A stretch of DNA of 64,000 bases from Clostridiales bacterium. GTDB lineage: Bacteria > Bacillota > Clostridia > Christensenellales > Borkfalkiaceae. The notes beneath the pieces were generated by a model. That model did no database searches. It was given only the letters and a program-made list of their open reading frames with translations, and had not been told where the DNA came from. Location: contig SVHT01000002.1 in the NCBI GenBank assembly GCA_015055615.1, positions 1 through 64,000 of the forward strand, in the 5' to 3' direction. A program made the translations under genes and the position numbers. Below, in pieces: positions 18,448-25,465 of this stretch (positions within the stretch are counted from its first letter, which is position 1; every line of letters begins with the position of its first letter).

Positions 18448-21400
18448 TTAGCCGAGCGTTATGAAATAATAACACATCATCAGCCAAGTCTTTTCAACGC
18501 CTTCATAACGTTTCATCGTAATCGTTTGGAGTAGCGTCATCAATTCTTGGTCAACGGCGATGAATCCGATTTTTGAGGTTATGCCGTCTTCTTCAAACGT
18601 GTCTTCTTCGGGGAACATAGCCAAGTTGCAATATGCCATCAACGTTTCGGTGTAATCTACGCCGTTTACGTAGAAGGCGCGGTCTTCCACGGGAATATTG
18701 TTTTTGATTGCGCTACGGCAAATATCGTAGAGAGAAAAGTCCTGATTGAAGAAAGTAGGGCGGTTTACGTCCAAATACAAGATGCTACCCGTTTTTTCTT
18801 CGTGGTAGTACCCGTCGCCACCTTCCGCGGGATCGGAGTAATAATAATCTACTGCGTCGGGGAGATATTCCGCACCCGTATTTTCGTTTGCGCTGTAAAG
18901 ATTGCTTGCCGCGAATTGCAGGTAGGAGTACGTTTCACCGTGGTAGTCGATGGTAACGTTATACGTTGCGGCGGCGTTATTATACGTTGTGAACAGCATA
19001 TAATAGGTTTCGTTCGCCTCGAAGGTGTAATAGAATTCGAAGTTATAATCAACGTATTCGTTGCCGTTTTCATCGACGAGGGTATCCATAAACAGTTTGT
19101 CGTTGTAGATACCAAAGAAATTCAAATTGGTCAAACGGTCCTGGATAGGGCACTTGTCAAATTCCGTCTTGCTCGTCAAGAATACCATCGTATCGTACGT
19201 ACCCGTCGAGTATACGTGGTAAACGCCCGATTTGGTCGGCGTAAATTTGTACTTGAAACCGCGGGGAACCATTTCAAAGAGCACTTCAACTTCGTTGTCG
19301 CCCTCTTGCATTTCGATTGCGCCAGCGAACGTGATACCTCTCATAGGGTCTTCCATGGGGTCTGTTGCGCCGTAGTGGTCATAATAGATACAGCATTCCA
19401 ACCATTCGTTTGCGTGGTTGGGACCGTTCCATTTTTGGTCGACGGTTACAACGCTGACGGTGATTTCCAACAGTTGACGAAGTTCTTTCGTAACAGCGGT
19501 ATACCCAAGCATACGGATACTGTTGTTTGCTTCCCATGCATAATATTCAATCGCCGCGCGGTAATTGGAACCGTCTTCGTCTACAACGTAATCGTTGTAT
19601 GCGAGCAACCAAACGCTGTTATTGCTCCATTGCGACGCGCGCAACATATTGGCAAACAGAATAGGGCCGTTTTCCGCGCCTACGTGGTAATAGCCGTCTT
19701 CTTCGTTATAAACGGGGGTAACGTAGTTGGTATATTGCGTTTTTGCATCTTCGGCGGTATTCAAACCGCTTGCTGCGTAACGGAAAATATTCGCGTCTAC
19801 GCCCTCTGCATCGCGGATTTCATCCAAGCTTACGATGCGCAAATTTTTGATTTGTACAACGTCTTCGTACGCCGTTTTATCGTTGTCTTTGAGGAATATG
19901 AGCACCATTTCGTGTTCGCCCGATTCGCCTTCCTGGAATACGTACGAGTAGTTGGTCTGCCAAGCTTTGGTATGATAACCCGAAAGCTGATGAATCGGAG
20001 TACCGTCAATCGTGACGTAGAGGATATCGCAGTCGTCTTCCGAGCCGAGCAGATAGTCAAAGCAAAGCACGTCGCCTGCGTTCGCCGTGAAATCTACGTA
20101 CAAGGTTGCGTAGGTGTTGTGCATATTCGAGTTGGGCGCGTACAGATATTCGCCGTCGTCACCAACCAACCAAGGCCACGAATATTCGTCGTAGTTATTA
20201 CTACCTACTTCCGCGCCGTCTTCTTGGAAACGGAAAGAGAAGTTATCGTCAGCGCCAAGGACTTCTTTTATTTGCGCCTCCGTGGGCTTTTTATCCAAAA
20301 CCTCTTTCGTGGGCGGGAGAAGACCGTTGCCATCGTCTGTGGGAGGAACGTCGGGGTCTGCCGTCGGCGCGCCGAGTACGATGGATTGGTAATCTTCTGC
20401 GTTGAAGATGTCAAATCTCGTCGTGAAATCGGAGGTTGCCGTCATCGAGCCGACGTGGTTAAAGGAAACGACGCCGTATCTATCAACGATAATCGAGTGA
20501 GGAATACCGCCTACCGAAAATGCAGATATAAGGTCCTTAGGCGCCATGCCCATTTTAAAGGAAGTAAAGCCGCTTGTTTTCTTAAAGGATTCGATTGCTT
20601 GGTTGCCGTCGGTGGTGCTCAGCGCCAGGACGGTAACGTCGTCAGAATACAGCGTTGCTGCGTTATGCATTGCGGGGAATTCTTGTTGACAAGGACCGCA
20701 CCACGTTGCCCAGAAGTTGATTAAAACGGCGTTTTTCGTTTCCAATTCTTCCGAAAGGGTAAACTGCGTGCCGTCCGAAAGATTGAGGGTGAAGTCGTAC
20801 ATAACTTCGCCGAAATCGTAACGGGTATTTGCGGGCATTGCCTGCTTGATAACTCCCGTGGGCTTGATTTGAATGAGGGTGGACGTGCCGGAAAGGGCTA
20901 CCGTCGTGTATTCTACGTCCTCTGCGTACGTATAGCCAACGGGCATTTCGTCGATGACGATAGAGTACGCGCCGACCGTTGTTACTTCTTCCGCGGTAAA
21001 GTTTACGTTGCCGAGGGAGTTGGTCTTTTTCGTTGCGATTTTCGTTTCGCCGTCGTACAAGCTGACGGATACGTTTCTAAACCCAAAACCCGTTTCGTTT
21101 TGAACGCTGATACGGTATACGTATTCGCTAGGCTCGGTTGCCTCGCCGCCGTCTACAGGGGGGACAGGGGGGAGGTCGCCAACCTGCGCGCCGCCGTAGG
21201 TGAACGAGAGTGTATCGGTATATTGTACCGTCGTGCCAAATTCTTCCTCTTCATATACGGAAAGGATAGAGGATATTTTACCGTCTTTGAAACCGAGCGT
21301 TATGTGTGTGCCGTCGTTGATTACGTACGTGTAAACGTCGGACGTTTCGTCGTAAGTAACGTTTGTAAAATCTATATCGGGGGGTAAAATATCTCCCAAT

Positions 21401-21846
21401 ACCCACATGCCGTTAATGTCGGTGTAGTCATCGATTTCTTCGCAAGTCCAATTCGTTTCATCAGTGGATACCCACATATACTGCTTACCGTCTACGTTCC
21501 CGGTGTACGAATAAAGGGTAACGGAATATACTTTCGAAACCATATACGCCTTGTTGTCGGCAACATACGTTGTTCCGGTTTCAGCTGTAGTAGACGAATC
21601 GGAGATGGAATAGGCGGACGAATAATCGAAAACGATGTTGGTTGCCGCTTTCGTTGCCGCAATCGCCGCGTTAAAAGCTACTTCGTCCATAGCCTCGTTG
21701 CCGTCGTTCACGTCGGAAGACGAGGACGAATTTTCCGTCGAAGGGGGCGTTACGCCGTCTTCACCGCACGCCACAGCCGTTGCAGCTACGCCACAACCAA
21801 GGGAAAGCGTCATGCAGAGCATTAATAATTTTTTCCAAATTTTCAT
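18448..21846 (-). CDS. Large lipoprotein with internal ResA/TlpA thioredoxin domain
   Basis: A 1132-residue lipoprotein: leader ending in AVACGE (Cys about 27), Ser-rich linker, then a beta domain at about 50-215. An SpaA/Cna-B-like prealbumin domain follows (about 235-325), then a complete TlpA/ResA thioredoxin domain (about 340-480) with FWATWCGPC (Trp382, Cys383, Cys386) and GGIPHSI as the cis-proline loop. Next come a beta domain, and two copies of an unnamed domain (about 680-820 and 973-1132) marked by DGYYH, a KEL/QEL helix and WLxxCYYY-like ends. A PPC-like beta segment lies between them. The catalytic CxxC appears intact, so the protein should have thiol redox activity on the cell surface. 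GGAG precedes the start. It lies 24 bases after the small lipoprotein gene, in one operon. Confidence 0.8.
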   Translation of the reverse strand: MKIWKKLLMLCMTLSLGCGVAATAVACGEDGVTPPSTENSSSSSDVNDGNEAMDEVAFNAAIAATKAATNIVFDYSSAYSISDSSTTAETGTTYVADNKAYMVSKVYSVTLYSYTGNVDGKQYMWVSTDETNWTCEEIDDYTDINGMWVLGDILPPDIDFTNVTYDETSDVYTYVINDGTHITLGFKDGKISSILSVYEEEEFGTTVQYTDTLSFTYGGAQVGDLPPVPPVDGGEATEPSEYVYRISVQNETGFGFRNVSVSLYDGETKIATKKTNSLGNVNFTAEEVTTVGAYSIVIDEMPVGYTYAEDVEYTTVALSGTSTLIQIKPTGVIKQAMPANTRYDFGEVMYDFTLNLSDGTQFTLSEELETKNAVLINFWATWCGPCQQEFPAMHNAATLYSDDVTVLALSTTDGNQAIESFKKTSGFTSFKMGMAPKDLISAFSVGGIPHSIIVDRYGVVSFNHVGSMTATSDFTTRFDIFNAEDYQSIVLGAPTADPDVPPTDDGNGLLPPTKEVLDKKPTEAQIKEVLGADDNFSFRFQEDGAEVGSNNYDEYSWPWLVGDDGEYLYAPNSNMHNTYATLYVDFTANAGDVLCFDYLLGSEDDCDILYVTIDGTPIHQLSGYHTKAWQTNYSYVFQEGESGEHEMVLIFLKDNDKTAYEDVVQIKNLRIVSLDEIRDAEGVDANIFRYAASGLNTAEDAKTQYTNYVTPVYNEEDGYYHVGAENGPILFANMLRASQWSNNSVWLLAYNDYVVDEDGSNYRAAIEYYAWEANNSIRMLGYTAVTKELRQLLEITVSVVTVDQKWNGPNHANEWLECCIYYDHYGATDPMEDPMRGITFAGAIEMQEGDNEVEVLFEMVPRGFKYKFTPTKSGVYHVYSTGTYDTMVFLTSKTEFDKCPIQDRLTNLNFFGIYNDKLFMDTLVDENGNEYVDYNFEFYYTFEANETYYMLFTTYNNAAATYNVTIDYHGETYSYLQFAASNLYSANENTGAEYLPDAVDYYYSDPAEGGDGYYHEEKTGSILYLDVNRPTFFNQDFSLYDICRSAIKNNIPVEDRAFYVNGVDYTETLMAYCNLAMFPEEDTFEEDGITSKIGFIAVDQELMTLLQTITMKRYEGVEKTWLMMCYYFITLG

Positions 21847-21870
21847 ATTGTATTCTCCAAAAAGTGGGGA

Positions 21871-22386
21871 TTATGCAAGGGTAACTACAATGAGCTCCAA
21901 GCTAGCTTCCGCGGGCGTATTTACTACCGAGGAAAGATTTACTTGCGCGCCGTCAAGCATTACGTGTACTTCGTAAACGGCGGGGTTAGGGCAACTCATG
22001 CTACCCATTTCGACGTAGACGAAACCGTTTTCGTCCGATATGTTACCTATTGCGTTGGAAGGCGCGTAGCAAATGCCGCTGCCGTCCGTCGTGCACATCT
22101 GTACGGCATAGCCTACCGCCGCGCTGCCGTCTGCGTTGCGAATAAGGAAGTTGTACGCATTTTCTTTCGCTACGACGTCAGAGCCTTCGTCGTTGCCCTC
22201 GCTGTCGCTGTCCGTATCTACGGGCGCGGAGCTTTCGTCGTTGCTGTCGCTGTTCGTATCTACGGGCGAAGAGCTGTTTACAGGGGGCGTAACGCCACCC
22301 TTATCGCCACAGGCAACCAAGGTTGCCAAGCCAAAGCAGAACGTAAGCGCAAGGCAAGCGGCTGCAAGTTTCTTAAAAAGTTTCAT
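21871..22386 (-). CDS. Small lipoprotein with one SpaA/Cna-B-like domain
   Basis: A 171-residue lipoprotein: leader with TLVACGD (Cys about 27), a Ser/Asp/Glu linker and a single beta-sandwich domain (about 75-171). The pattern FLIRNADGSAAVGYAVQ...GNISDENGFVYVEM is that of prealbumin-like SpaA/Cna-B domains. It contains three further cysteines (CTTDGSGIC and MSCPNP) that could form or exchange a disulfide. It is the first gene of the minus-strand lipoprotein operon, with AGGAGG before the ATG and a good promoter at 22480-22508. It may be a substrate or partner of the thioredoxin-bearing lipoprotein encoded next; that is inferred only from position and cysteines. Confidence 0.7.
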   Translation of the reverse strand: MKLFKKLAAACLALTFCFGLATLVACGDKGGVTPPVNSSSPVDTNSDSNDESSAPVDTDSDSEGNDEGSDVVAKENAYNFLIRNADGSAAVGYAVQMCTTDGSGICYAPSNAIGNISDENGFVYVEMGSMSCPNPAVYEVHVMLDGAQVNLSSVVNTPAEASLELIVVTLA

Positions 22387-22479
22387 GATATTCCTCCTTG
22401 AGACGAAAATCGGTTTGATTTATCCTTCTCTTCAATTATTTTTCGATAAAACGGCTATATTCCATAATACAGCTATTTT

Positions 22480-22508
22480 ATTGTATCACAAAAAGGAAAA
22501 GAAATCAA
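22480..22508 (-). promoter_or_regulatory. Sigma-A promoter of the lipoprotein operon
   Basis: On the minus strand TTGATT (22503-22508), a 17-base spacer and TACAAT (22480-22485). It starts the three-gene lipoprotein operon 22386-16514. Confidence 0.8.
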
Positions 22509-22575
22509 TCGTTTTATCAAGAAAACGAATTGCAATTTTATAAATAATGGGCATTTTTGGTGAAAAATATGTGAA

Positions 22576-22604
22576 AAAACCGCGACGTCATAGACACCGC
22601 GGTT
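22576..22604 (-). terminator. Terminator after nagB
   Basis: On the minus strand a GC-rich 7-base stem AACCGCG/CGCGGTT with a 13-base loop is followed by TTTTTT. It lies about 95 bases past the nagB stop. Confidence 0.75.
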
Positions 22605-22698
22605 AATTTTTAATTTTGATGTTGCTTATTATTTTTATATAATGTACGCGCGCGCCCAAGGGGCGGAAATTGTTAACGACTTTCCATTGGAGGGGCGA

Positions 22699-23421
22699 TT
22701 AGAGCAAGCTTGCAGCGTCTTTATCGCAGATAATCGTAACGTTGGGGTGGAGCTGTAAAACGGACGCGGGAAGAGCGGGGGTAACTTCGCCTTTTACCAT
22801 GCCGTAAACGGCTTTCGCCTTGTTCTTGCCCGAAACAACCATGAGGATAGATTTCGCCTGCATAATGTTCTTGATACCCATGGAAAGCGCCTGACGGGGA
22901 ACTTCGTCGATCGAGTTGAACAGACGGGAGTTGTCCTTAATGGTGTTTTCGGTAAGGTCTACAAGATGGGTAACCGAGCCGAACGGAGTGTTGGGTTCGT
23001 TGAAACCGATGTGGCCGTTCGAGCCAAGACCGAGCACTTGCACGTCCTGTTTCATGGTGTCGAGCAGAGCGTTGTAACGGTCGCACTCTTTCTGTGCGTC
23101 GGGTGCGCTACCGCAAGGCAAGTTGGTGTTCTTTTGGTCGATATCGATATGGTCGAACAGATTGGTGCGCATAAAATATGCGTAGCTCTGGTCGTGGTCA
23201 GCGGTAAGACCTACGTATTCGTCGAGGTTGACGGTGGATACGTTTTTGTAGGACGCGCCGCCGTTTGCGCAGTCTTTCGCCATTTCTTTATACATGCCGA
23301 TCGGGCTGGAACCGGTTGCCAAGCCAAGGATAGCGTTGGGGTTCTTTTTTACGAGATCGATCATGATTTCTGCTGCTTTTTTGCTCATTTCATCGTAGTT
23401 TTCGGTAATAATAACTTTCAT
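22699..23421 (-). CDS. nagB: Glucosamine-6-phosphate deaminase
   Basis: A 240-residue enzyme, normal length for NagB. It converts glucosamine-6-phosphate to fructose-6-phosphate and ammonia in amino-sugar catabolism. Recognisable motifs are LGLATGSSPIGMY (phosphate loop), NLDEYVGL and GLGSNGHIGFNEP. The start was placed at MKVIITENYDEM (23421), where the family begins; the open frame continues upstream to 23658, but that extension contains the promoter. No nagA or transporter gene is adjacent, so it stands alone between a terminator and its own promoter. Confidence 0.95.
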   Translation of the reverse strand: MKVIITENYDEMSKKAAEIMIDLVKKNPNAILGLATGSSPIGMYKEMAKDCANGGASYKNVSTVNLDEYVGLTADHDQSYAYFMRTNLFDHIDIDQKNTNLPCGSAPDAQKECDRYNALLDTMKQDVQVLGLGSNGHIGFNEPNTPFGSVTHLVDLTENTIKDNSRLFNSIDEVPRQALSMGIKNIMQAKSILMVVSGKNKAKAVYGMVKGEVTPALPASVLQLHPNVTIICDKDAASLL

Positions 23422-23455
23422 TGTACGTACCTCTGTAATTTTTTTGAACAGCTTT

Positions 23456-23484
23456 ATTATAGACCAAAATCTTTCGTCCGTCAA
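23456..23484 (-). promoter_or_regulatory. Sigma-A promoter of nagB
   Basis: On the minus strand TTGACG (23479-23484), 17 bases, TATAAT (23456-23461). It falls inside the upstream extension of the open frame and so rules out a start at 23658. Confidence 0.85.
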
Positions 23485-23565
23485 GCGTTTGGCAAGCTTT
23501 TTAATGAAATTAAAAATTGACTTTTGGTATAGTTGGGGCGTATACGGGGATTTTCCGAAAAGAGA

Positions 23566-23594
23566 TTGACAAATATTGCGGAGTGTGGTAAAAT
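23566..23594 (+). promoter_or_regulatory. Sigma-A promoter of the small-protein genes
   Basis: TTGACA (23566-23571), 17-base spacer, TAAAAT (23589-23594). An ATG at 23596 opens a 30-codon frame but lies at or before the expected transcription start, so it is probably not used. The likely product is the 61-residue protein at 23685. Confidence 0.8.
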
Positions 23595-23684
23595 AATGGC
23601 AACAAAGGACGGCTCGGTGGACGACCTGAAACTGCAAGAGATTGAAAGAAATTACCAAGACAAGGTAAAACTGAAAGAAAAGAT

Positions 23685-23870
23685 ATGAAACGTGTAAAAT
23701 ATATTGGGAAAGAAACTATGAACTATATCGTTGAAAAAAACGATATGGATTTAATACCTAACAAGATATACGAGATATTAAGCGAAGATGATGATGAGTA
23801 TAATATCGTGGACGAAAGTGGCGAGGATTATGCTTATCCCAAATCGTTCTTTGAGATTGTTGAAGAATAA
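23685..23870 (+). CDS. Small conserved acidic protein of unknown function
   Basis: A 61-residue protein beginning MKRVKYIGKET, followed by a strand-rich core and ending DYAYPKSFFEIVEE. The pattern (KVKYIG...GKIYEV...V-D-E-[ST]-G-E-DY-YP..FE[IV]) is that of a widespread small Bacillota protein family, probably an SH3-like barrel. I know of no assigned function. No strong ribosome binding site is visible. It lies in an AT-rich patch with two zinc-ribbon proteins and is probably accessory. Confidence 0.65.
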   Translation: MKRVKYIGKETMNYIVEKNDMDLIPNKIYEILSEDDDEYNIVDESGEDYAYPKSFFEIVEE

Positions 23871-23926
23871 TATATACTTGCTATACAATAGAAAAAATTT
23901 GAGAAGATTAGAAAGGAAGATACATT

Positions 23927-24139
23927 ATGGAGAATAAAGTGAAATGCCCTATTTGTGGAAAAGAAATTAGTGGAGAGCAGTTTTTTCCATGTGGATATTG
24001 TGGATGGGGATATACGGATTGGGAAAATTTATACGAAGAAGACGAGTTTGACGATTATAATTTAACTACTCGCAAAAAAGCAAAAGAAAACCTTGCAAAA
24101 GGGTTGAATATTTGGGGAGAACCTTTACCCAAGAGATGA
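23927..24139 (+). CDS. Small CPCC-type zinc-ribbon protein, copy 1
   Basis: A 70-residue protein with two cysteine pairs, CPICG and CGYCGWG, expected to bind one zinc, then an acidic Trp/Tyr stretch and a helix ENLAKGLNIWGEPLPKR. The layout (Cys pairs, Trp, Glu/Asp-rich stretch, then an Asn/Ala/Lys helix) resembles the Cys_rich_CPCC family, small proteins of unknown function. AGGAAG precedes the ATG. A second copy follows at 24275, and the last 20 codons and the bases after the stop are almost identical between the two, showing a recent duplication. The terminator after this copy is missing its second arm. Confidence 0.7.
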   Translation: MENKVKCPICGKEISGEQFFPCGYCGWGYTDWENLYEEDEFDDYNLTTRKKAKENLAKGLNIWGEPLPKR

Positions 24140-24180
24140 AAAACTAAACACAAAGCAAAAAAGCGTAGGCGGAAAACGTC
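24080..24180 (+). repeat. 101-base direct repeat, copy 1 (partner 24425-24525)
   Basis: The 3' end of the first zinc-ribbon gene plus 41 bases beyond its stop repeats at 24425-24525 with only a few changes, one of which moves the stop (TGA versus TAA). The repeat ends inside the left arm and loop of a terminator, complete only in the second copy. The upstream halves of the two genes are far more diverged, which suggests recombination or gene conversion at the 3' ends. Confidence 0.85.
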
Positions 24181-24274
24181 GTTGGTTGGTAACGTCAAGC
24201 GGTGGGATAATTCATATGTTTATGATTAGAACGAACAAGGAGTTTCAGAAAACAAGGAATGGAGATAGATTGAT

Positions 24275-24484
24275 ATGGATAAAGTAAAATGTTATATTTG
24301 CGGCACAGAATTTGATAGAGATGAAACGGACAATTGCCCTTATTGCGATTGGTATTATGAAGGGTGGGAAGACGAAATAGAAGAAAACGAATATGTTTCC
24401 TCTAATCATACGACGATAGCAAAAGCAAAAGAGAACCTTGCAAAAGGGTTGAATATTTGGGGAGAACCTTTACCCAAGAGATAA
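24275..24484 (+). CDS. Small CPCC-type zinc-ribbon protein, copy 2
   Basis: A 69-residue paralogue of the protein at 23927. It keeps both cysteine pairs (CYICG, CPYCDW) and the identical tail KAKENLAKGLNIWGEPLPKR, while the middle differs (YYEGWEDEIEENEYVSSNH). GGAG lies about ten bases before the ATG at 24275. A complete terminator (24504-24534) follows. The conserved tail alongside a variable middle may mean that the tail carries the common function, or that it was homogenised recently. Confidence 0.7.
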   Translation: MDKVKCYICGTEFDRDETDNCPYCDWYYEGWEDEIEENEYVSSNHTTIAKAKENLAKGLNIWGEPLPKR

Positions 24485-24525
24485 ATAACAAAACACAAAG
24501 CAAAAAAGCGTAGGCGGAAAACGTC
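24425..24525 (+). repeat. 101-base direct repeat, copy 2 (partner 24080-24180)
   Basis: This is the partner of the copy at 24080-24180. Here the repeat runs on into an intact terminator. Confidence 0.85.
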
Positions 24526-24534
24526 TGCGCTTTT
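24504..24534 (+). terminator. Terminator after the zinc-ribbon pair
   Basis: 13-base arms (24504-24516 and 24522-24534) pair completely if two G-U pairs are allowed, with a GAAAA loop and a T-rich end. A second perfect hairpin, CCACGCCA-TTA-TGGCGTGG, follows at 24549-24567. Confidence 0.8.
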
Positions 24535-24596
24535 ATTGTATAGTAAAACCACGCCATTATGGCGTGGATTAGTAGAGGTTTACCGATGAGCAAAAA

Positions 24597-24731
24597 TGTC
24601 ATACCGACCGAGCGAAGCGAGTGGAGCGTATCTCAAAAGAAATAAGTAAGAGTGAAAAGTTAAGATGTGCGGTAAAGATTGATAAAGAGATACACTCGAC
24701 TGCGCAATAAATTGCTCCGCTCGGTATGACA
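24597..24731. mobile_element. Palindromic MITE-like intergenic element
   Basis: A 135-base non-coding element with perfect 11-base terminal inverted repeats TGTCATACCGA / TCGGTATGACA. Inside, partly complementary segments (GAGTGGAGCGTATCTC and GAGATACACTCGACT) would extend the stem. Short palindromic elements with such ends are common between genes of gut Clostridia and resemble non-autonomous transposon remnants. No transposase is encoded. Confidence 0.6.
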
Positions 24732-24747
24732 AGTATACCGAATAGCC

Positions 24748-24848
24748 GCTTTGCTCCTCGCACGAACCCGCGATACCTCGCGGTTTCTCACCCACCGACA
24801 CGCAAAAAAAGGATGCCCTAATGGACATCCTTTTTTGGCGCAGAAGGC
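24748..24848 (-). repeat. Duplicated tRNA-Ser tail and terminator, copy A
   Basis: These 101 bases repeat at 24918-25018. On the minus strand this copy begins with the last bases of a tRNA-Ser gene (GCCTTCTGCGCCA), runs into a terminator (24805-24836) and then a shared downstream segment. The rest of the tRNA is absent here, so it is a tRNA 3' remnant. The terminator stem differs in sequence from copy B (GGATG versus GGACAGG) although the flanks are nearly identical. Confidence 0.75.
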
Positions 24849-24917
24849 AATATAACTCGCCAAGGCTCGTAGCGTCGTCGCAAAGGGCAATCCCGCCGAT
24901 ACTGTCAATGTCCGTAT

Positions 24918-25018
24918 GCTTTGCTCCTCGCGCGAACCCGCGATACCTCGCGGTTTCTCACCCGCCGACACGCCAAAAAAGGACAGGCCCAAGACCTGTC
25001 CTTTTTTGGCGCAGAAGG
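24918..25018 (-). repeat. tRNA-Ser tail and terminator, copy B
   Basis: This copy is attached to the complete tRNA-Ser(GCU) gene. The shared segment contains a hairpin with CGCGGGTT/AACCCGCG-type arms about 30 bases past the terminator. Confidence 0.75.
24975..25007 (-). terminator. Terminator of tRNA-Ser
   Basis: On the minus strand, 13-base arms (24995-25007 with 24975-24987) form AAAAAAGGACAGG/CCTGTCCTTTTTT around seven bases. Its first base is the last base of the encoded CCA end, so the tRNA 3' end and the terminator stem abut directly. Confidence 0.85.
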
Positions 25019-25098
25019 CGGGATTCGAACCCGCGCTACGGTTTTCCCATACTACTCCCTTAGCAGGGGAGCCCCTTGAGCCTCTTGGGTACTTCTGC
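25007..25098 (-). tRNA. tRNA-Ser(GCU)
   Basis: A 92-base class II tRNA. The acceptor stem pairs GCAGAAG (from 25098) with CTTCTGC, the discriminator base is G, and CCA is encoded. The anticodon loop CTGCTAA between GGGAG-type stems gives anticodon GCU, which reads AGC/AGU. A long variable arm of the serine type and the T arm GCGGGTTCGAATCCCGC are present. It has its own promoter at 25137-25165 and an immediate terminator. Confidence 0.95.
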
Positions 25099-25136
25099 AT
25101 GGCTCAATATTTGCTACTTATTCAAAAAGCTATATT

Positions 25137-25165
25137 ACTATATCACATTTTTTTTGCCTTGTCAA
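25137..25165 (-). promoter_or_regulatory. Sigma-A promoter of tRNA-Ser
   Basis: On the minus strand TTGACA (25160-25165), 17 bases, TATAGT (25137-25142), placing the transcription start about 30 bases before the tRNA. Confidence 0.85.
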
Positions 25166-25402
25166 AGCTTTTTGCCGTCAAAAACAAAAAAATCTTTTTT
25201 AATTTTCGGCTATTTCTTTCCGTTTGCTTTTTCCTCATTGCAAAAGCGACGCAAGACAAAAGAACGGTAAAATCTTATGCAAAAATACGCAAAGGTGGGG
25301 GGACGGTACGCGATGAAGGTTTTTTTTGCGCTTTTCATTGACAAAAAAATTCGTTTTTTACCGTAAAAATGAAAAATATGGCGAAAAAATCGCGTACAGT
25401 TC
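25166..25402. other. AT-rich intergenic region with a copied start-site segment
   Basis: No gene is seen in these bases. At 25297-25317 lies a 21-base sequence identical to the ribosome-binding and start region of aroE (37763-37783). It ends in an ATG (25313) that opens a frame of only 17 codons. It looks like a detached or duplicated translation start; no conserved product can be read from it. Confidence 0.5.
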
Positions 25403-25431
25403 TTGCATTACAACGAAAAATATGCTACAAT
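25403..25431 (+). promoter_or_regulatory. Sigma-A promoter of the pyrophosphatase gene
   Basis: TTGCAT (25403-25408), 17 bases, TACAAT (25426-25431). The ribosome binding site GAGAGGAAA follows about ten bases before the ATG at 25466. Confidence 0.75.
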
Positions 25432-25465
25432 AAAAATATAAGTTTTTATTGAGAGGAAATAAAAT

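Noticed and set aside
18802..20724. A 640-codon plus-strand frame opposite the thioredoxin lipoprotein gene
   Set aside because: The opposing gene has signal peptide, CxxC and domains; this frame has none and contains improbable residue composition.
23422..23658. N-terminal extension of nagB
   Set aside because: It contains the nagB promoter and has no counterpart in the family.
24660..25100. Open frames over the tRNA-Ser region, both strands, with SAGSNPAFCA- and RRRDSNPR-like residues
   Set aside because: These residue strings are translations of tRNA sequence and of the duplicated tRNA tail, a known annotation artefact.
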